From Terebella lapidaria (taxonomy: Eukaryota; Annelida; Polychaeta; Terebellida; Terebellidae): 64,000 bases of DNA. The notes beneath the pieces are model-generated. The model was not told where the DNA came from. It saw nothing but the letters and a program-made list of their open reading frames with translations, and made no database searches. The DNA lies in the NCBI GenBank assembly GCA_949152475.1, contig OX424556.1, forward strand, positions 53,650,451-53,714,450. Direction: 5' to 3'. Numbering within the stretch: position 1 is the stretch's first letter; the number at the start of each line of letters is the position of its first letter. Below are positions 10,681 through 19,700 of this stretch, piece by piece. The position numbers and the translations under genes were made by a program.

Positions 10681-11692
10681 CATCTAAAAATTTGAAACAT
10701 ATATTGTCCGGTAACCTATCTTTGGCCCTTGGCATAATTTTCAAGTTGTTTCAGGTCGTTTTGAAATTTTTGGTGATCATTTGCTGTTTTGATGGGCCTG
10801 TAAAGCAGAAAGTCGTCGGCGAAAAATCGAACCTCTGACAAAACACAATCTGGAAGGTCATTTATGTTGCACAGAAAAAGAGTAGGACCTAGCACTGTGC
10901 CATGTGGTACTTCTGATTCGACCGGTACCGAGTTCGATTGTTCACCTTCAACCACTACTTTCATATTTCGTTGAGTTAGGAACGAGGTGAGCCATTTGTG
11001 TACTGGGCCAGAAATACCATAATTGTGGAGTTTATGGAGGAGTTTCGTATGTGGGACGGTATCAAATGCTTTCGAAAAATCTAATATAGCGATGTCACAT
11101 TGATTAATTATGTTCGTAAGAGTTTAGTAGGTCATGGAGGGTTACGATGAGCTGGGTTTCACATGAGTAACCGGAGCGAAAACCGTGGTTCCTGTTTGTG
11201 AGAATGTTGTATTTTTCAAAGTGTTGTAGTAGTTGTTTACATATTATATGTTCGAGTAGTTTACAGGGAACAGATGTTAATGACACTGGCCTGTACTTTT
11301 CCGCCGAGTGTCTGTGCCCTTTTCTGTATACTCGTGCTATGTTTGCATTTAGCCAATCGAGTGGTAGGTTTCCAGTGTCCAGAGAAGTTTGAAATATAAT
11401 GGTTAACCCTGGGCCGAGTTATTCTGCAAATGTTTTAAGGACTATATTGGGAATACCATCAGGACCGCATGCTTTTGTGGGGTTTATATTATTAAGGAGT
11501 TTAGTGACACCATCGGTGGGAACATGAACAGGTTTTAATGGGGACGTTTTTACTCGTTTCATTTCAGCATAACTTGAGGATCATCAGAATATTCGGCATA
11601 TATCATTTCCTATATGTCCACAATTGATTCCTAAACTGTAAAATCGATAATAAGCGAGATATCAGCCATTTCGTGCATTGACCTTGAAAATG

Positions 11693-11705
11693 AGGTCAAA
11701 GGTCA
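11693..11705 (+). promoter_or_regulatory. Perfect DR1 motif
   Basis: AGGTCAAAGGTCA, in the right part of the outer DR1 element, with a TCAAGGTCA monomer-type site 7 bp further on. Confidence 0.5.
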
Positions 11706-11868
11706 TATTCAAGGTCACGGAAATATTCAGCATAATTATATCACTTCCTATAAGTCCACAATTGATTTCTAAGCTGTAAAGTCGATACTGAGTGGGTATT
11801 AGCCATTTCGTGCTTTGACCTTGGAAATGAGGTTATGGGCCGGTAAGCCCTTATGAGCCGGTAAGCTA

Positions 11869-12238
11869 ATAAAACTATATAATGGTACCTTGCAATTTAT
11901 TCTATTGAAAATGGCAGAAAATGGCCCATTTTAGAGGTATTTTGGGGGTCAAATTACCCATAATTCCACACTGTATACAATATCTCATCAAAATTTTTTT
12001 GTTTTCAAAGGCACAATATCACATTGTTGATTGTTTGAAAGTCTTGGAACAATCAAAGGAATTTTCTATTGAGCCCATCTGAGTGGCCCCCTCACTAGAG
12101 CTTGTCCTTAGTGTAATTTTGATCAGAGATGCTCAGTAGTTAGCATATTACCACAGAGAAAAATAAACACGGTGTAGTATAAGACAGGAACGGCTCGATT
12201 GGCTCACTCCGTGTGTGCAGCTGTTTTTCACTGCGACG
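11869..12238. other. 3' flank of gene B
   Basis: The segment 11869-12110 shows nothing recognisable. From 12118 the sequence TTTTGATCAGAGATGC begins a block also found 3' of genes D, E, G and H (TTTTGGTCAGAGATGC and similar, then GTATAAGACAGGAA-like sequence). It is probably the shared 3' untranslated region and terminator of the family. No clear AATAAA was identified on the minus strand. Confidence 0.5.
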
Positions 12239-13090
12239 CTATACGTGTGAAGCTGGTTTTCGTTGTAGAGGCGCAGTCTGAGCTGTAGAGGCGACAGGAC
12301 AGGTCTGACAAACAAGCGGCCCGCAACACCGAGGACATCTTCTCTCCTCTGTATTCGGACGGGCTTCCAGTGAGGCTCTTTGGTCGAACAACAGAGTCTC
12401 AGACTGTGACAACGTGGATTCCGTTTCCCGCACCTGCCGGTAATGGTCAAGCTTGGCTTCCGCATTCGTCAGCTTATCTTGCAGACGTTGTTTTTCCTTC
12501 TCCAGCTTATTCCTATCCATTTCGAGTTTTTCTATTTTCTGCATTTCTTCAGAAATCCGTCTCTCTAGTGTCTCAATGTCAACTCCGGCCTCCAATCCGA
12601 CGTGCTCTTTCATACGGTTGATAGCTCCTTCGGTGCTACTGATCTCCCTCTCCAACTTTGCCAGTTGCGCGGCCTTTTTTCGAAGCTCGTTTTGCAGGTG
12701 TTCGGCTTCGGCTCTGAATCTGACGGCGGCGTCGTCCGCTATTTCCGAATCTGCCGCGGTGGTGCACTGAACGGGCGGTCGTTGTTCAAGCTCCCTCAAT
12801 CTGTCCATATACTTAAGGATCTGTTCATTCTGCTTACCCATCCACGTCAATAGCTCCGTGTTTCTTTCCAACGAGGCTCTGCGCTCCTCTTCCAGTTCTT
12901 CAATGTGAGAAGCACTGTCAATCTCGGTTGCTTCCTTTTCATCTTTCAGTATTCCGTATCTGTGCTCCAGTTCGGTGAAATCAGATTTTATCACTAAAAA
13001 CGGCTCCAAATTTTTAACCAAAACGTCCAATTCCTCAGCGGCAACGCGCTCACTTAGGAGACGTTTTAAATAAGAAGAAATGTTCGACAT
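12239..13090 (-). CDS. Coiled-coil protein with C-terminal zinc ribbon, copy B (subtype 1)
   Basis: This is an open frame of 283 codons. The start is placed at MSNISSYLKRLL because every family member begins there and TGTAAAATG is conserved at the start of B, D and G; a further in-frame ATG at 13132 would add 14 unconserved residues. Residues 1-40 are a conserved helix-rich head with a VAAEELD motif. About 40-235 is heptad-rich, charged coiled coil (for example LEKEKQRLQDKLTNAEAKL), broken by a conserved RPPVQCTTAADSEIADDAAV linker near 105-125. The tail has CPRCCGPLVCQTC, a CxxC-x5-CxxC pattern that could bind zinc. No signal peptide, membrane segment or intron is seen. I do not recognise the family; an oligomeric intracellular scaffold is only a guess. 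A young Ty3/gypsy LTR starts 71 bp upstream of its ATG, in divergent orientation. With H it is one of two intact copies here. Confidence 0.8.
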   Translation of the reverse strand: MSNISSYLKRLLSERVAAEELDVLVKNLEPFLVIKSDFTELEHRYGILKDEKEATEIDSASHIEELEEERRASLERNTELLTWMGKQNEQILKYMDRLRELEQRPPVQCTTAADSEIADDAAVRFRAEAEHLQNELRKKAAQLAKLEREISSTEGAINRMKEHVGLEAGVDIETLERRISEEMQKIEKLEMDRNKLEKEKQRLQDKLTNAEAKLDHYRQVRETESTLSQSETLLFDQRASLEARPNTEERRCPRCCGPLVCQTCPVASTAQTAPLQRKPASHV

Positions 13091-13239
13091 TTTACAGGCA
13101 CCGGTATTTAGTTTGTCAGTCCGTATTATCACCCACTACCGGTATTCCGTTCTACTACATATGTAACAAAACCATGCAACTGCCGCGCTGAAACGTTCGT
13201 TAGGAACGGTCACGTGATCTACAAAGTCCACTTGCGAAG

Positions 13240-13470
13240 ACACCGTTCGCGGAAGAACCGTTCGCGGAAGCACGATTGCGGAAGCATCATCAGCGGAAGC
13301 ATCGTTCGCGGAAGAACCGTTCGCGGAAGCACGATTGCGGAAGCATCGTCAGCGGAAGCATCAGTCGCGGAAGCACCGTTCGCGGAAGAGGAGCCTTCGC
13401 GGAAGAACCGTTCGCGGACGCAGTCTTCACCACGTGGAGAAGAGTGCGGAAGATACGTTCGCGGACGAAG
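13240..13470 (+). repeat. 15-bp TTCGCGGAA array in the LTR promoter
   Basis: Tandem units of about 15 bp of the form CCGTTCGCGGAAGAA fill the U3 region upstream of TATA. Exact TTCGCGGAA cores lie near 13246, 13261, 13305, 13320, 13379 and 13396, with variants (ATTGCGGAA, TCAGCGGAA, TTCGCGGAC) in between. All are in one orientation. An identical array is in the 3' LTR. The core has the TTCnnnGAA dyad format. Its place upstream of TATA suggests enhancer or operator use. Confidence 0.85.
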
Positions 13471-13492
13471 ATGCGCGCGCAGCCACCCTGGC

Positions 13493-13499
13493 TATATAA
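13493..13499 (+). promoter_or_regulatory. LTR TATA box
   Basis: TATATAA in the context GGCTATATAAGGG, 23 bp after the last TTCGCGGA-type core ends. An initiator-like GCACTG lies about 32 bp downstream (13525-13530). The identical 3' LTR copy is at 23556-23562. Confidence 0.75.
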
Positions 13500-14060
13500 G
13501 GGAGAGCGGACGGCCGCTCTGAGAGCACTGCAACAGCGACATCGACCGTGGGGAGATCGTCACCGCCACAGCCAAGGGACTCGACGAACTCCGTGCGGAC
13601 GACTCCTTCTTCAGGGCCTTAGAGTCAACCGGGATTTAGACCGACTACCTGGAGAAACCATTCGACTAAGCGGGACGGGAAACTTCAACGGGAAGGGACA
13701 GAGAGACGCCGCCGGCTAAGAACTCTTTTTAGTTGTGCCCTCGTGCACTATTTATTTTTGAAATGTGATCATACAGTGCTCCATGTCTGAACTTCATATT
13801 TGTACGTCACGTGGGTGACCAGCCATACAATTGTAAGTTGATTTGATGTATATAAATCTTCAATTTATTTACATCTGAGTTGCTTCTTGCCTAAGTGAAG
13901 CCGGTGAGCTACGGAGTGATGATACACCAGCGTTGGGGGACACCAATTTAGTGACGGCTCTCGAATCACAACGAGCGGGAGTTACATAAAGTCTATACGA
14001 TCAGAGAAACCAGGTTTTTTGGGCCACACCGAAAACAAGTCATTACCAAACGTCACAACT

Positions 14061-14080
14061 TGGTGCACGTGACCAGGATC
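14061..14080 (+). promoter_or_regulatory. tRNA primer-binding site
   Basis: Three bases after the LTR the sequence TGGTGCACGTGACCAGG begins with the TGG expected opposite a tRNA CCA end. It resembles the complement of a tRNA-His 3' end (TGGTGCCGTGAC) with one extra base; tRNA-Gly is another candidate. The position is well supported, the tRNA identity is not. Confidence 0.6.
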
Positions 14081-14121
14081 CCCGAGGGTCTACTGCCAGG
14101 GAACGAACCTCAGCATCACTC

Positions 14122-16680
14122 ATGTCCGGCGAAAACGACGAAACTGCCCCAGGGAAGACAGGAGGTGAAGAGGAAGACTCTTCGCGGACGGCCTCACTTG
14201 CGGACGAGGAAGACAGCGGTTCGCGGAAGCCGACCTTTGCGGAAGAGGGAGACGACCGTTCGCGGAAGACGTTCGCGGAAGACGACCGTTCGCGGAAGAC
14301 GTTCGCGGACGACAACCGTTCGCGGAAGACGACCTTGGCGGAAGAGGCCGACGACCGTTCGCGGAAGACAACGTTCGCGGAAGACGACCGTTCGCGGAAG
14401 AGCAGCTTCACAGCCAGGGGTAGACGGGACGTTTCGACGAGTGAGGAGCAACCAGGGAGGTCGAGACCTTCCATGGGCCAGTCGACTAGTCAACAGAGAC
14501 CCCGGAGCCAGACACCCGACAACCGTTTTCTTTTCAGACACGACTCTGGGTGGCAGCACGATCGAGACAGGGAGAGGTCAACCTACCTTGAGAGCGTTAG
14601 GAGGGGCCCCGAGTTCCGACGAGTGCTGGGACCGGAGTACGTCAATCTGGACGGGGAGGACGGCGAAATCTGGGCGAGGAGGGATCGGCTACAGCTACCG
14701 GAGCAGAGTCCAAGTGTGGCACCTCCAGAGAATGCAGCATTGAGACGGCTTTGGGACCAGTCCCAGCAGCAGTCTGGTGCAACAGAGCAGCAGTCTGGTG
14801 CAACAGGGCAGCGGTCGGGTGTGACGAGTCGACAAACGGGAGTGACTGGAGGACGGGTTACTTGGGCTCCGACCCAAGAGAGCAGCTCGAGAGGGAGAGG
14901 ACTTTTCGCGGAAGAGAACATTCGCGGACGAGAGGCATTCTTCGGCGACAGGGACGCTTGCAGCCGGGGATCCTTCGTGGATGAACGGGCTCGTGGGCGA
15001 GGGGGAGTCTTTGGTGACGAGGACGCTTGTGACCGGGGAGGGCCCTTCGCGGACGACCACGTTCGCGGACGAGGACGACTCACGGAAGAGAGTGTTCGCG
15101 GAAGAGAGGAGTCTTCACCCAGACGGCGGCTCGACGAAAGGAGTGATCCAGGCGACCAATCTTCCTTTCCAGTTTTTCAGAATAGACGGGGAAGACCATT
15201 CGCGGATGAGCCGGTTCGCGGAAGACTCGCGGAAGATGGCGTTCGCGGACGTGCATCTTTTGTGGAGGGACGTCTCCGAGACATCTTGGCGGACGGGCCC
15301 GTTCGCGGAGGACTCGCGGAAGACGGCGTTCGCGGAAGAGGCCTGTTCGCGGAAGAACTTCTTCGGGAGCTGTTGGCGGAAGAGTCCGTTCGCGGAAGGT
15401 TCGCGGAAGACAGTGTTCGCGGAAGGTTCGCGGAAGACAGCGTTCGCGGAAGAGAGAGGTCTTCACCCAGTCGACAACCGAGACAGCCAGCCTCCTGGAG
15501 AAATCCAGCTTCTATTTCAGTCACCCAGGGAGGCCGGAGACAGCACCCTTTCTCATCATCGGGCGATGAGGGGCCTTCATCTGATGGAGGGACCGACAGC
15601 AGCCATGGTTACCCAGGACGGGGGAGGAGACCACCGAGGCGGGGACCGCCGCTGCACCGACGAAGCCCTAGGCCGAGACGGAGGCAGGAGGACTCGTCGT
15701 CCGAGGACAGCACAGCCTGGAATCAGAACGGCAGAAGGAACCGGAAGATGCTGACCCCTGACAAGTTCGATGGGACTTCCATAGAGTGGCCGGTGTACCG
15801 GGCCCACTTTGACGTCATCGCAGAGGTCAACGGATGGAGCAAGCGGGAACAGGGCGTCTACTTAGCCGGGAGCTTGACAGGAGAGGCGCGACGAATGCTG
15901 ACCAGCCTGAGTCCTGCAGACCGGAGGGACATCGACGTTCTGACCGACAAGCTGACCCTACGATTCGACCCTGACTGTCAGGAGGAGTCCTACAAGGCGA
16001 CCTTGGGACAGAGAACCCGCAGGAAGGCAGAGACACCCCAGCAGTACGGCTATGAGTTGCAGCGACTGGCCGGCCGTGGTTATCCGGATCTGAACTCCGC
16101 AGCTCAGGAGGCTATCGCCTTAGACCACTTCTGGAAGGGCCATCCAGATGGGGACATGAAGGTGATGGCGCTCATGAGGAAGATGAAGACCATGGAGGAG
16201 GCCATAGCGTTCGTGACCCAGTACGAATGTGTCAAACCCAAGCCTGGGAAGCCGGTGATGTCCATAGAGTCGGAGGACTCCGAGCCAGCTCTAGGACGGG
16301 TCCTACAGCTGTTGAAGAACCAGCAGGGAGGCGAGATTACCACCAGTGGGCAGCAGAGCAACCAGCCGAACGTAGCGGGTCTACCCAGACTTCCCTACTT
16401 CAAGGGGCTCTTTGAGAGCCAAGACAGGAAGCTGGATCGACTAATCGAGCTGTGTGAGCAGGTGCTATCCATCAAGCCGAGGGCCGCCACTGCTGAGAAC
16501 AAGGGACCAAGCGCTAGGCCGGGACCAGATGACTGTTGGTACTGTGGGAAGCCGGGTCATCGGAAGTACCAGTGTCCAGATCGGCCGCCACCTCGGACCA
16601 AGGAGGAGCGCTTGAGTCGACTAATCGAGGAGATTGGTGAGCGGAACAGTTTGACAGACGAGGTGTCGGAAAACCAGTAG
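14122..16680 (+). CDS. gag: Gag polyprotein of the young Ty3/gypsy element
   Basis: 852 codons, unusually long for Ty3/gypsy Gag. Residues about 20-100 and 260-445 are low-complexity repeats (RSRKTTFAEED and FAEDSVRGR types), encoded by roughly 26 in-frame TTCGCGGA cores of the same repeat that fills the LTR promoter. About 110-260 is Gln/Ser/Arg-rich linker and 445-540 is basic and Pro/Arg-rich. The retrotransposon Gag core spans about 544-710 (KFDGTSIEWPVYRAHFDV start, then GSLTGEARRML). A single zinc knuckle, CWYCGKPGHRKYQC (C805-C808-H813-C818), follows. It forms the particle shell and packages RNA. Because the array lacks stops, several long overlapping frames on both strands are artefacts. 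The start is the first ATG of the frame after the primer site. Confidence 0.9.
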   Translation: MSGENDETAPGKTGGEEEDSSRTASLADEEDSGSRKPTFAEEGDDRSRKTFAEDDRSRKTFADDNRSRKTTLAEEADDRSRKTTFAEDDRSRKSSFTARGRRDVSTSEEQPGRSRPSMGQSTSQQRPRSQTPDNRFLFRHDSGWQHDRDRERSTYLESVRRGPEFRRVLGPEYVNLDGEDGEIWARRDRLQLPEQSPSVAPPENAALRRLWDQSQQQSGATEQQSGATGQRSGVTSRQTGVTGGRVTWAPTQESSSRGRGLFAEENIRGREAFFGDRDACSRGSFVDERARGRGGVFGDEDACDRGGPFADDHVRGRGRLTEESVRGREESSPRRRLDERSDPGDQSSFPVFQNRRGRPFADEPVRGRLAEDGVRGRASFVEGRLRDILADGPVRGGLAEDGVRGRGLFAEELLRELLAEESVRGRFAEDSVRGRFAEDSVRGRERSSPSRQPRQPASWRNPASISVTQGGRRQHPFSSSGDEGPSSDGGTDSSHGYPGRGRRPPRRGPPLHRRSPRPRRRQEDSSSEDSTAWNQNGRRNRKMLTPDKFDGTSIEWPVYRAHFDVIAEVNGWSKREQGVYLAGSLTGEARRMLTSLSPADRRDIDVLTDKLTLRFDPDCQEESYKATLGQRTRRKAETPQQYGYELQRLAGRGYPDLNSAAQEAIALDHFWKGHPDGDMKVMALMRKMKTMEEAIAFVTQYECVKPKPGKPVMSIESEDSEPALGRVLQLLKNQQGGEITTSGQQSNQPNVAGLPRLPYFKGLFESQDRKLDRLIELCEQVLSIKPRAATAENKGPSARPGPDDCWYCGKPGHRKYQCPDRPPPRTKEERLSRLIEEIGERNSLTDEVSENQ

Positions 16681-16703
16681 GGCTCATACCAGCCCCCAAC
16701 CGT

Positions 16704-19700
16704 ATGGGCCATTGGCAGGTGTGTGCACGGCTTCACAGGCGAGAAGCTCGACGAAGACGTGAAGAACACATTGCCAGGGGGGAATTTTTAGTTTCACAGA
16801 TTTTTAATAGGTTTTTCCGGTGTGCATCCGAAGTAACTGGATGGGCGCAGGAGGAGCTCGAGGATCGAATTCTCGACTATTTGGAGGGCAAGCCTGTCAA
16901 CACAGACGGGAGTGCCAATGTACAGCAAACCGATGGAGCCGTGGAGCGTCTAATGCCCCGCGGAGACGTCAAGGAAATGCAGACCGATGGAGCCGTGGAG
17001 CGTCTAATGACCCGCGGAGACGTCGACGAAATGCAGACCGATGGAGCCGTGGAGCGTCTGGGGACCCACGGAGACATCAACGAGGTTTCTGCTAGCAGCA
17101 AGGAGAACCAACAGGTTACAACCTTGAGGCTGGAGGCTGCGAAACAGCAGGGACCCCCCTATGCAACTGAACCACAAGCGGCCGTGAAAGAGGAGACGGA
17201 GGGCCGGTGGAGCGGAATGACCAAGGGGCCAGCGCAGCAGCTATTGCTGGTGGACGACTCATTACTTATCCGGAGCGGCGGTTCCGAGGGGAGTGATTCC
17301 CTTAAGACTGACAGAGAGGACCAGGGTGGTGCATCACTGTGGGTGGACGACTCAGTACTTATCCAGGGCGGCGTCCCTGAGGAGAGTGGCAGCTCTCTTA
17401 AGATTGACAGAAATGGCCAGGTGGTGTCGCTGTCAGCCGGTGCCCGAGGCACATTGGCGTGGTATGCGGCGTGCCACGTTATGGGGAAGGCGACTCGTAT
17501 GTTGGTGGACACGGGTGCCTCTTCCACCGTTCTGGACGAGTGTCTCTTCGACCAAATGGATGACGAACATAAAGCAATGATAAGGCAGACGAGAATAAGG
17601 TTACGGGCAGCAACCGGAGACTACTTACAGGTTCAAGGAGAGATGACAGTTCAACTTCTACTGGGCACACGACTCGTGTCGGCAGATGTACTGGTAGCCA
17701 AACTAGGGATCCCGGGAGTGTTGGGGCTTGATGTACTTCAACAGATTGGGGGACAGCTGGATCTGCGTAAGGGCGAGTGGCAGGTGGGCGACACTACCGT
17801 AGTGATGAGCTCGGGCCACGAGGACGCCGTCTACACACTGGTGACGGAGGAGACGGTCGTCTTGCCACCCTTTTCAGAGATGATGGTGGACCTCAAGCTG
17901 ACAGGAAGTGAGGGAGGAGTTCCGAAGGCCGGCCTCGTGCAGTCCGCAAGAGAGCCGTTGGAGGACGACCCCCTCGTAGTGGGACGAGCCCTGGTACGAC
18001 CCCGAGGACGCCTGGTACCGGTGGTACTTCTGAACGCCGGCGCTGGAGCTTGCACTGTGCTGATGGGGACCATCCTAGCCGAGCTTCACGGAATAGAGGC
18101 CGTGATCGACCTGGGATTTCGTCCCGATGGAGGGAAAACAACCCAGAATGAACCTAAAAGGGAACAGTGGTACCGGGAGGAGAGCGGGAGGGAGCATGAG
18201 CCCCTTACACCAAACTCCACCAAGTGGCGGAACCGGACGCCTGAGCAGCCCGAAACCAGAGTGCACGCCATGCACGCAGAATCGTCGACGAAGACACCAG
18301 AGTGCCCGGAGCATTTAGAACCGCTCCTGGAGGGAATGCATCCGAACTTGACGGAAAAGGAGGTGGAGGTCGTCAGCGATCTCCTTCGACGCCACCAGCA
18401 GGTCTTTATGGGACCAGATGGGAGGTTGGGCCGGACGTCCCTGGCGAAACACGTCATCGACACGGGAGATCACCCCCCGATCAAGCAGCCTCTGAGGAGA
18501 GCCCCGTACTACCAACAAGAGCTGATCGAGGACGAGGTCGACAAGATGTTGAAAGCTGACGTTGTGGAGCCAAGTGACAGTCCATGGTCGTCTCCCATCG
18601 TGCTAGTGAAAAAGAAGGATGGTGCACTGAGATTTTGCGTCGACTACCGCCGTCTAAATGATGTCACCCGGAAGGATGCGTACCCCCTGCCTCGAGTCGA
18701 CGAGAGTTTTGATACCTTGTCAGGAGGACGATATTTTTCGACGCTAGACTTGGCTAGTGGTTACTGGCAGGTCGAGATGGACGACAGGGACAAGGAGAAG
18801 ACGGCGTTCACTACCCGTAGTGGACTCTATCAATTTAAAGTGATGCCGTTTGGATTGGCGACGGCCCCGGCTACTTTTGAACGTCTAATGGAGCTGGCAC
18901 TGAGGGGACTCCAATGGAAGCGTTGTCTAATTTATTTGGACGATGTCGTCTGTCTTGGAAAGACTTTCCAAGAAGCCGTGGACAACCTCGAGGACGTGTT
19001 CCGGAGACTGCAGGCTGCCGGGCTGAAGCTGAAACCCGCCAAGTGTGAGCTGTTTCGACAACAGGTCAACTTCCTGGGCCATGTCGTGTCCGACCGAGGC
19101 ATCCAGTGCGACCCTGCCAAGGTCGAAGCTGTAACAAAAATGGTTCCTCCGACCACCTTGACAGAACTAAGGAGCTTCCTTGGGTTCGTGGGGTACTACC
19201 GCAGATTCATCCCTGACTTTGCCACCCGAGCGGGACCCCTCAACCACCTGTTAAAGAAGGAAGTCAACTACCATTGGAGCGAGGCTCATCAGCAGGCGTT
19301 CGAGGCGCTGCGTCAACCCCTGACCGAGCACCCCCTGCTGGTGTACCCTGACATGGACCAAGAATTTATTTTAGATACTGATGCTAGCGGCTACGGAGTG
19401 GGAGGCGTCTTATCCCAAGTGCAGGACGGACGAGAGCGGGTGATCGCCTATGCTTCCAGAACCCTGAGGGACACCCAGCGGAATTACTGCACCACCAAGC
19501 GGGAGCTCCTGGCCGTCGTCAGTATGATACACCATTTCAGACATTTCTTGTGGGGGAGAGCGTTCTTACTACGAACCGACCACGCCTCTCTCAAGTGGCT
19601 ACTGAACTTTCGGGATGCGGAAGGAATGATCGCTAGATGGGCAGCTCGCATCGCCAGCTACGCCTTCAGGTGTGAGGTCCGACCGGGAGTACAACACGGG

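Larger units (their letters stand above)
9098..10716. mobile_element. Inner DR1-repeat inverted-repeat element inside the LINE
   Basis: Exact 11-bp termini GGTTACCGGAC (9098-9108) and GTCCGGTAACC (10706-10716) bound a 1.6-kb insertion that splits the LINE reading frame. The left part (9100-9460) has a GTCGTC-rich segment and T-rich sequence with no gene. A MITE occupies 9469-9972. The right part is a tandem array with DR1 motifs. No transposase is visible, and the target duplication is unclear. Confidence 0.75.
8502..11575 (-). mobile_element. 5'-truncated LINE (jockey/CR1-like reverse transcriptase), interrupted
   Basis: The minus strand encodes a decayed non-LTR reverse transcriptase. From 5' to 3' it shows the block SLTSVPCKLLEHIICKQLL then NHGFRSGYSCETQL (11286-11104), the palm block VPHGTVLGPTLFLCNINDLP then VRFFADDFLLYRP (10964-10716; FADD is the catalytic motif), and the end WASDWGMRFNAKNCYIM then KLEFIHRNLKSCPT and LAYISLVRSTLECASIVWDP (9187-8689). 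The 3' end, near 8502-8528, carries a TCTGAA-type tandem tail. Frameshifts and stops separate the blocks. The gene is split between the palm block and the WASDWGM block by the 9098-10716 element. No endonuclease domain remains. Confidence 0.85.
8213..11868. mobile_element. Outer DR1-repeat inverted-repeat element, split by a LINE
   Basis: Exact 13-bp inverted termini TAGCTTACCGGCT (8213-8225) and AGCCGGTAAGCTA (11856-11868) enclose the region. Element-type sequence occupies 8213-8502 and 11575-11868, in the same orientation on both sides of the LINE. Both parts contain degenerate copies of a roughly 140-bp unit with paired AGGTCA half-sites. No clear target duplication was found. A related element (9098-10716, TIR GGTTACCGGAC) lies inside the LINE, so the family has been active more than once. 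Confidence 0.65.
13162..14057 (+). repeat. 5' LTR, 896 bp
   Basis: It starts TGTAAC, ends GTCACA, and corresponds base for base with 23225-24120. U3 holds the TTCGCGGAA-type array (13240-13470) and a TATA box (13493-13499). Transcription would start near 13525. No canonical AATAAA was found; TATAAA and CATAAA variants occur in the second half. Open frames across this LTR come from the stop-free repeat array and are not genes. Confidence 0.95.

Noticed and set aside
13240-13470. The TTCGCGGAA array as heat-shock elements
   Set aside because: Heat-shock elements need alternating GAA and TTC with 2-bp gaps. Here TTC and GAA are separated by 3 bp within the core and by about 6 bp between cores.
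13214-13719. Open frames of 102 and 147 codons in the 5' LTR, and the same in the 3' LTR
   Set aside because: They are stop-free readings of the 15-bp repeat and GC-rich U3/R sequence; they are identical in both LTRs and span the promoter.
14043-15524. Many long antisense and alternative-frame readings over gag
   Set aside because: The repeat array lacks stops in most frames. Only the frame with the Gag core and CCHC knuckle is supported.
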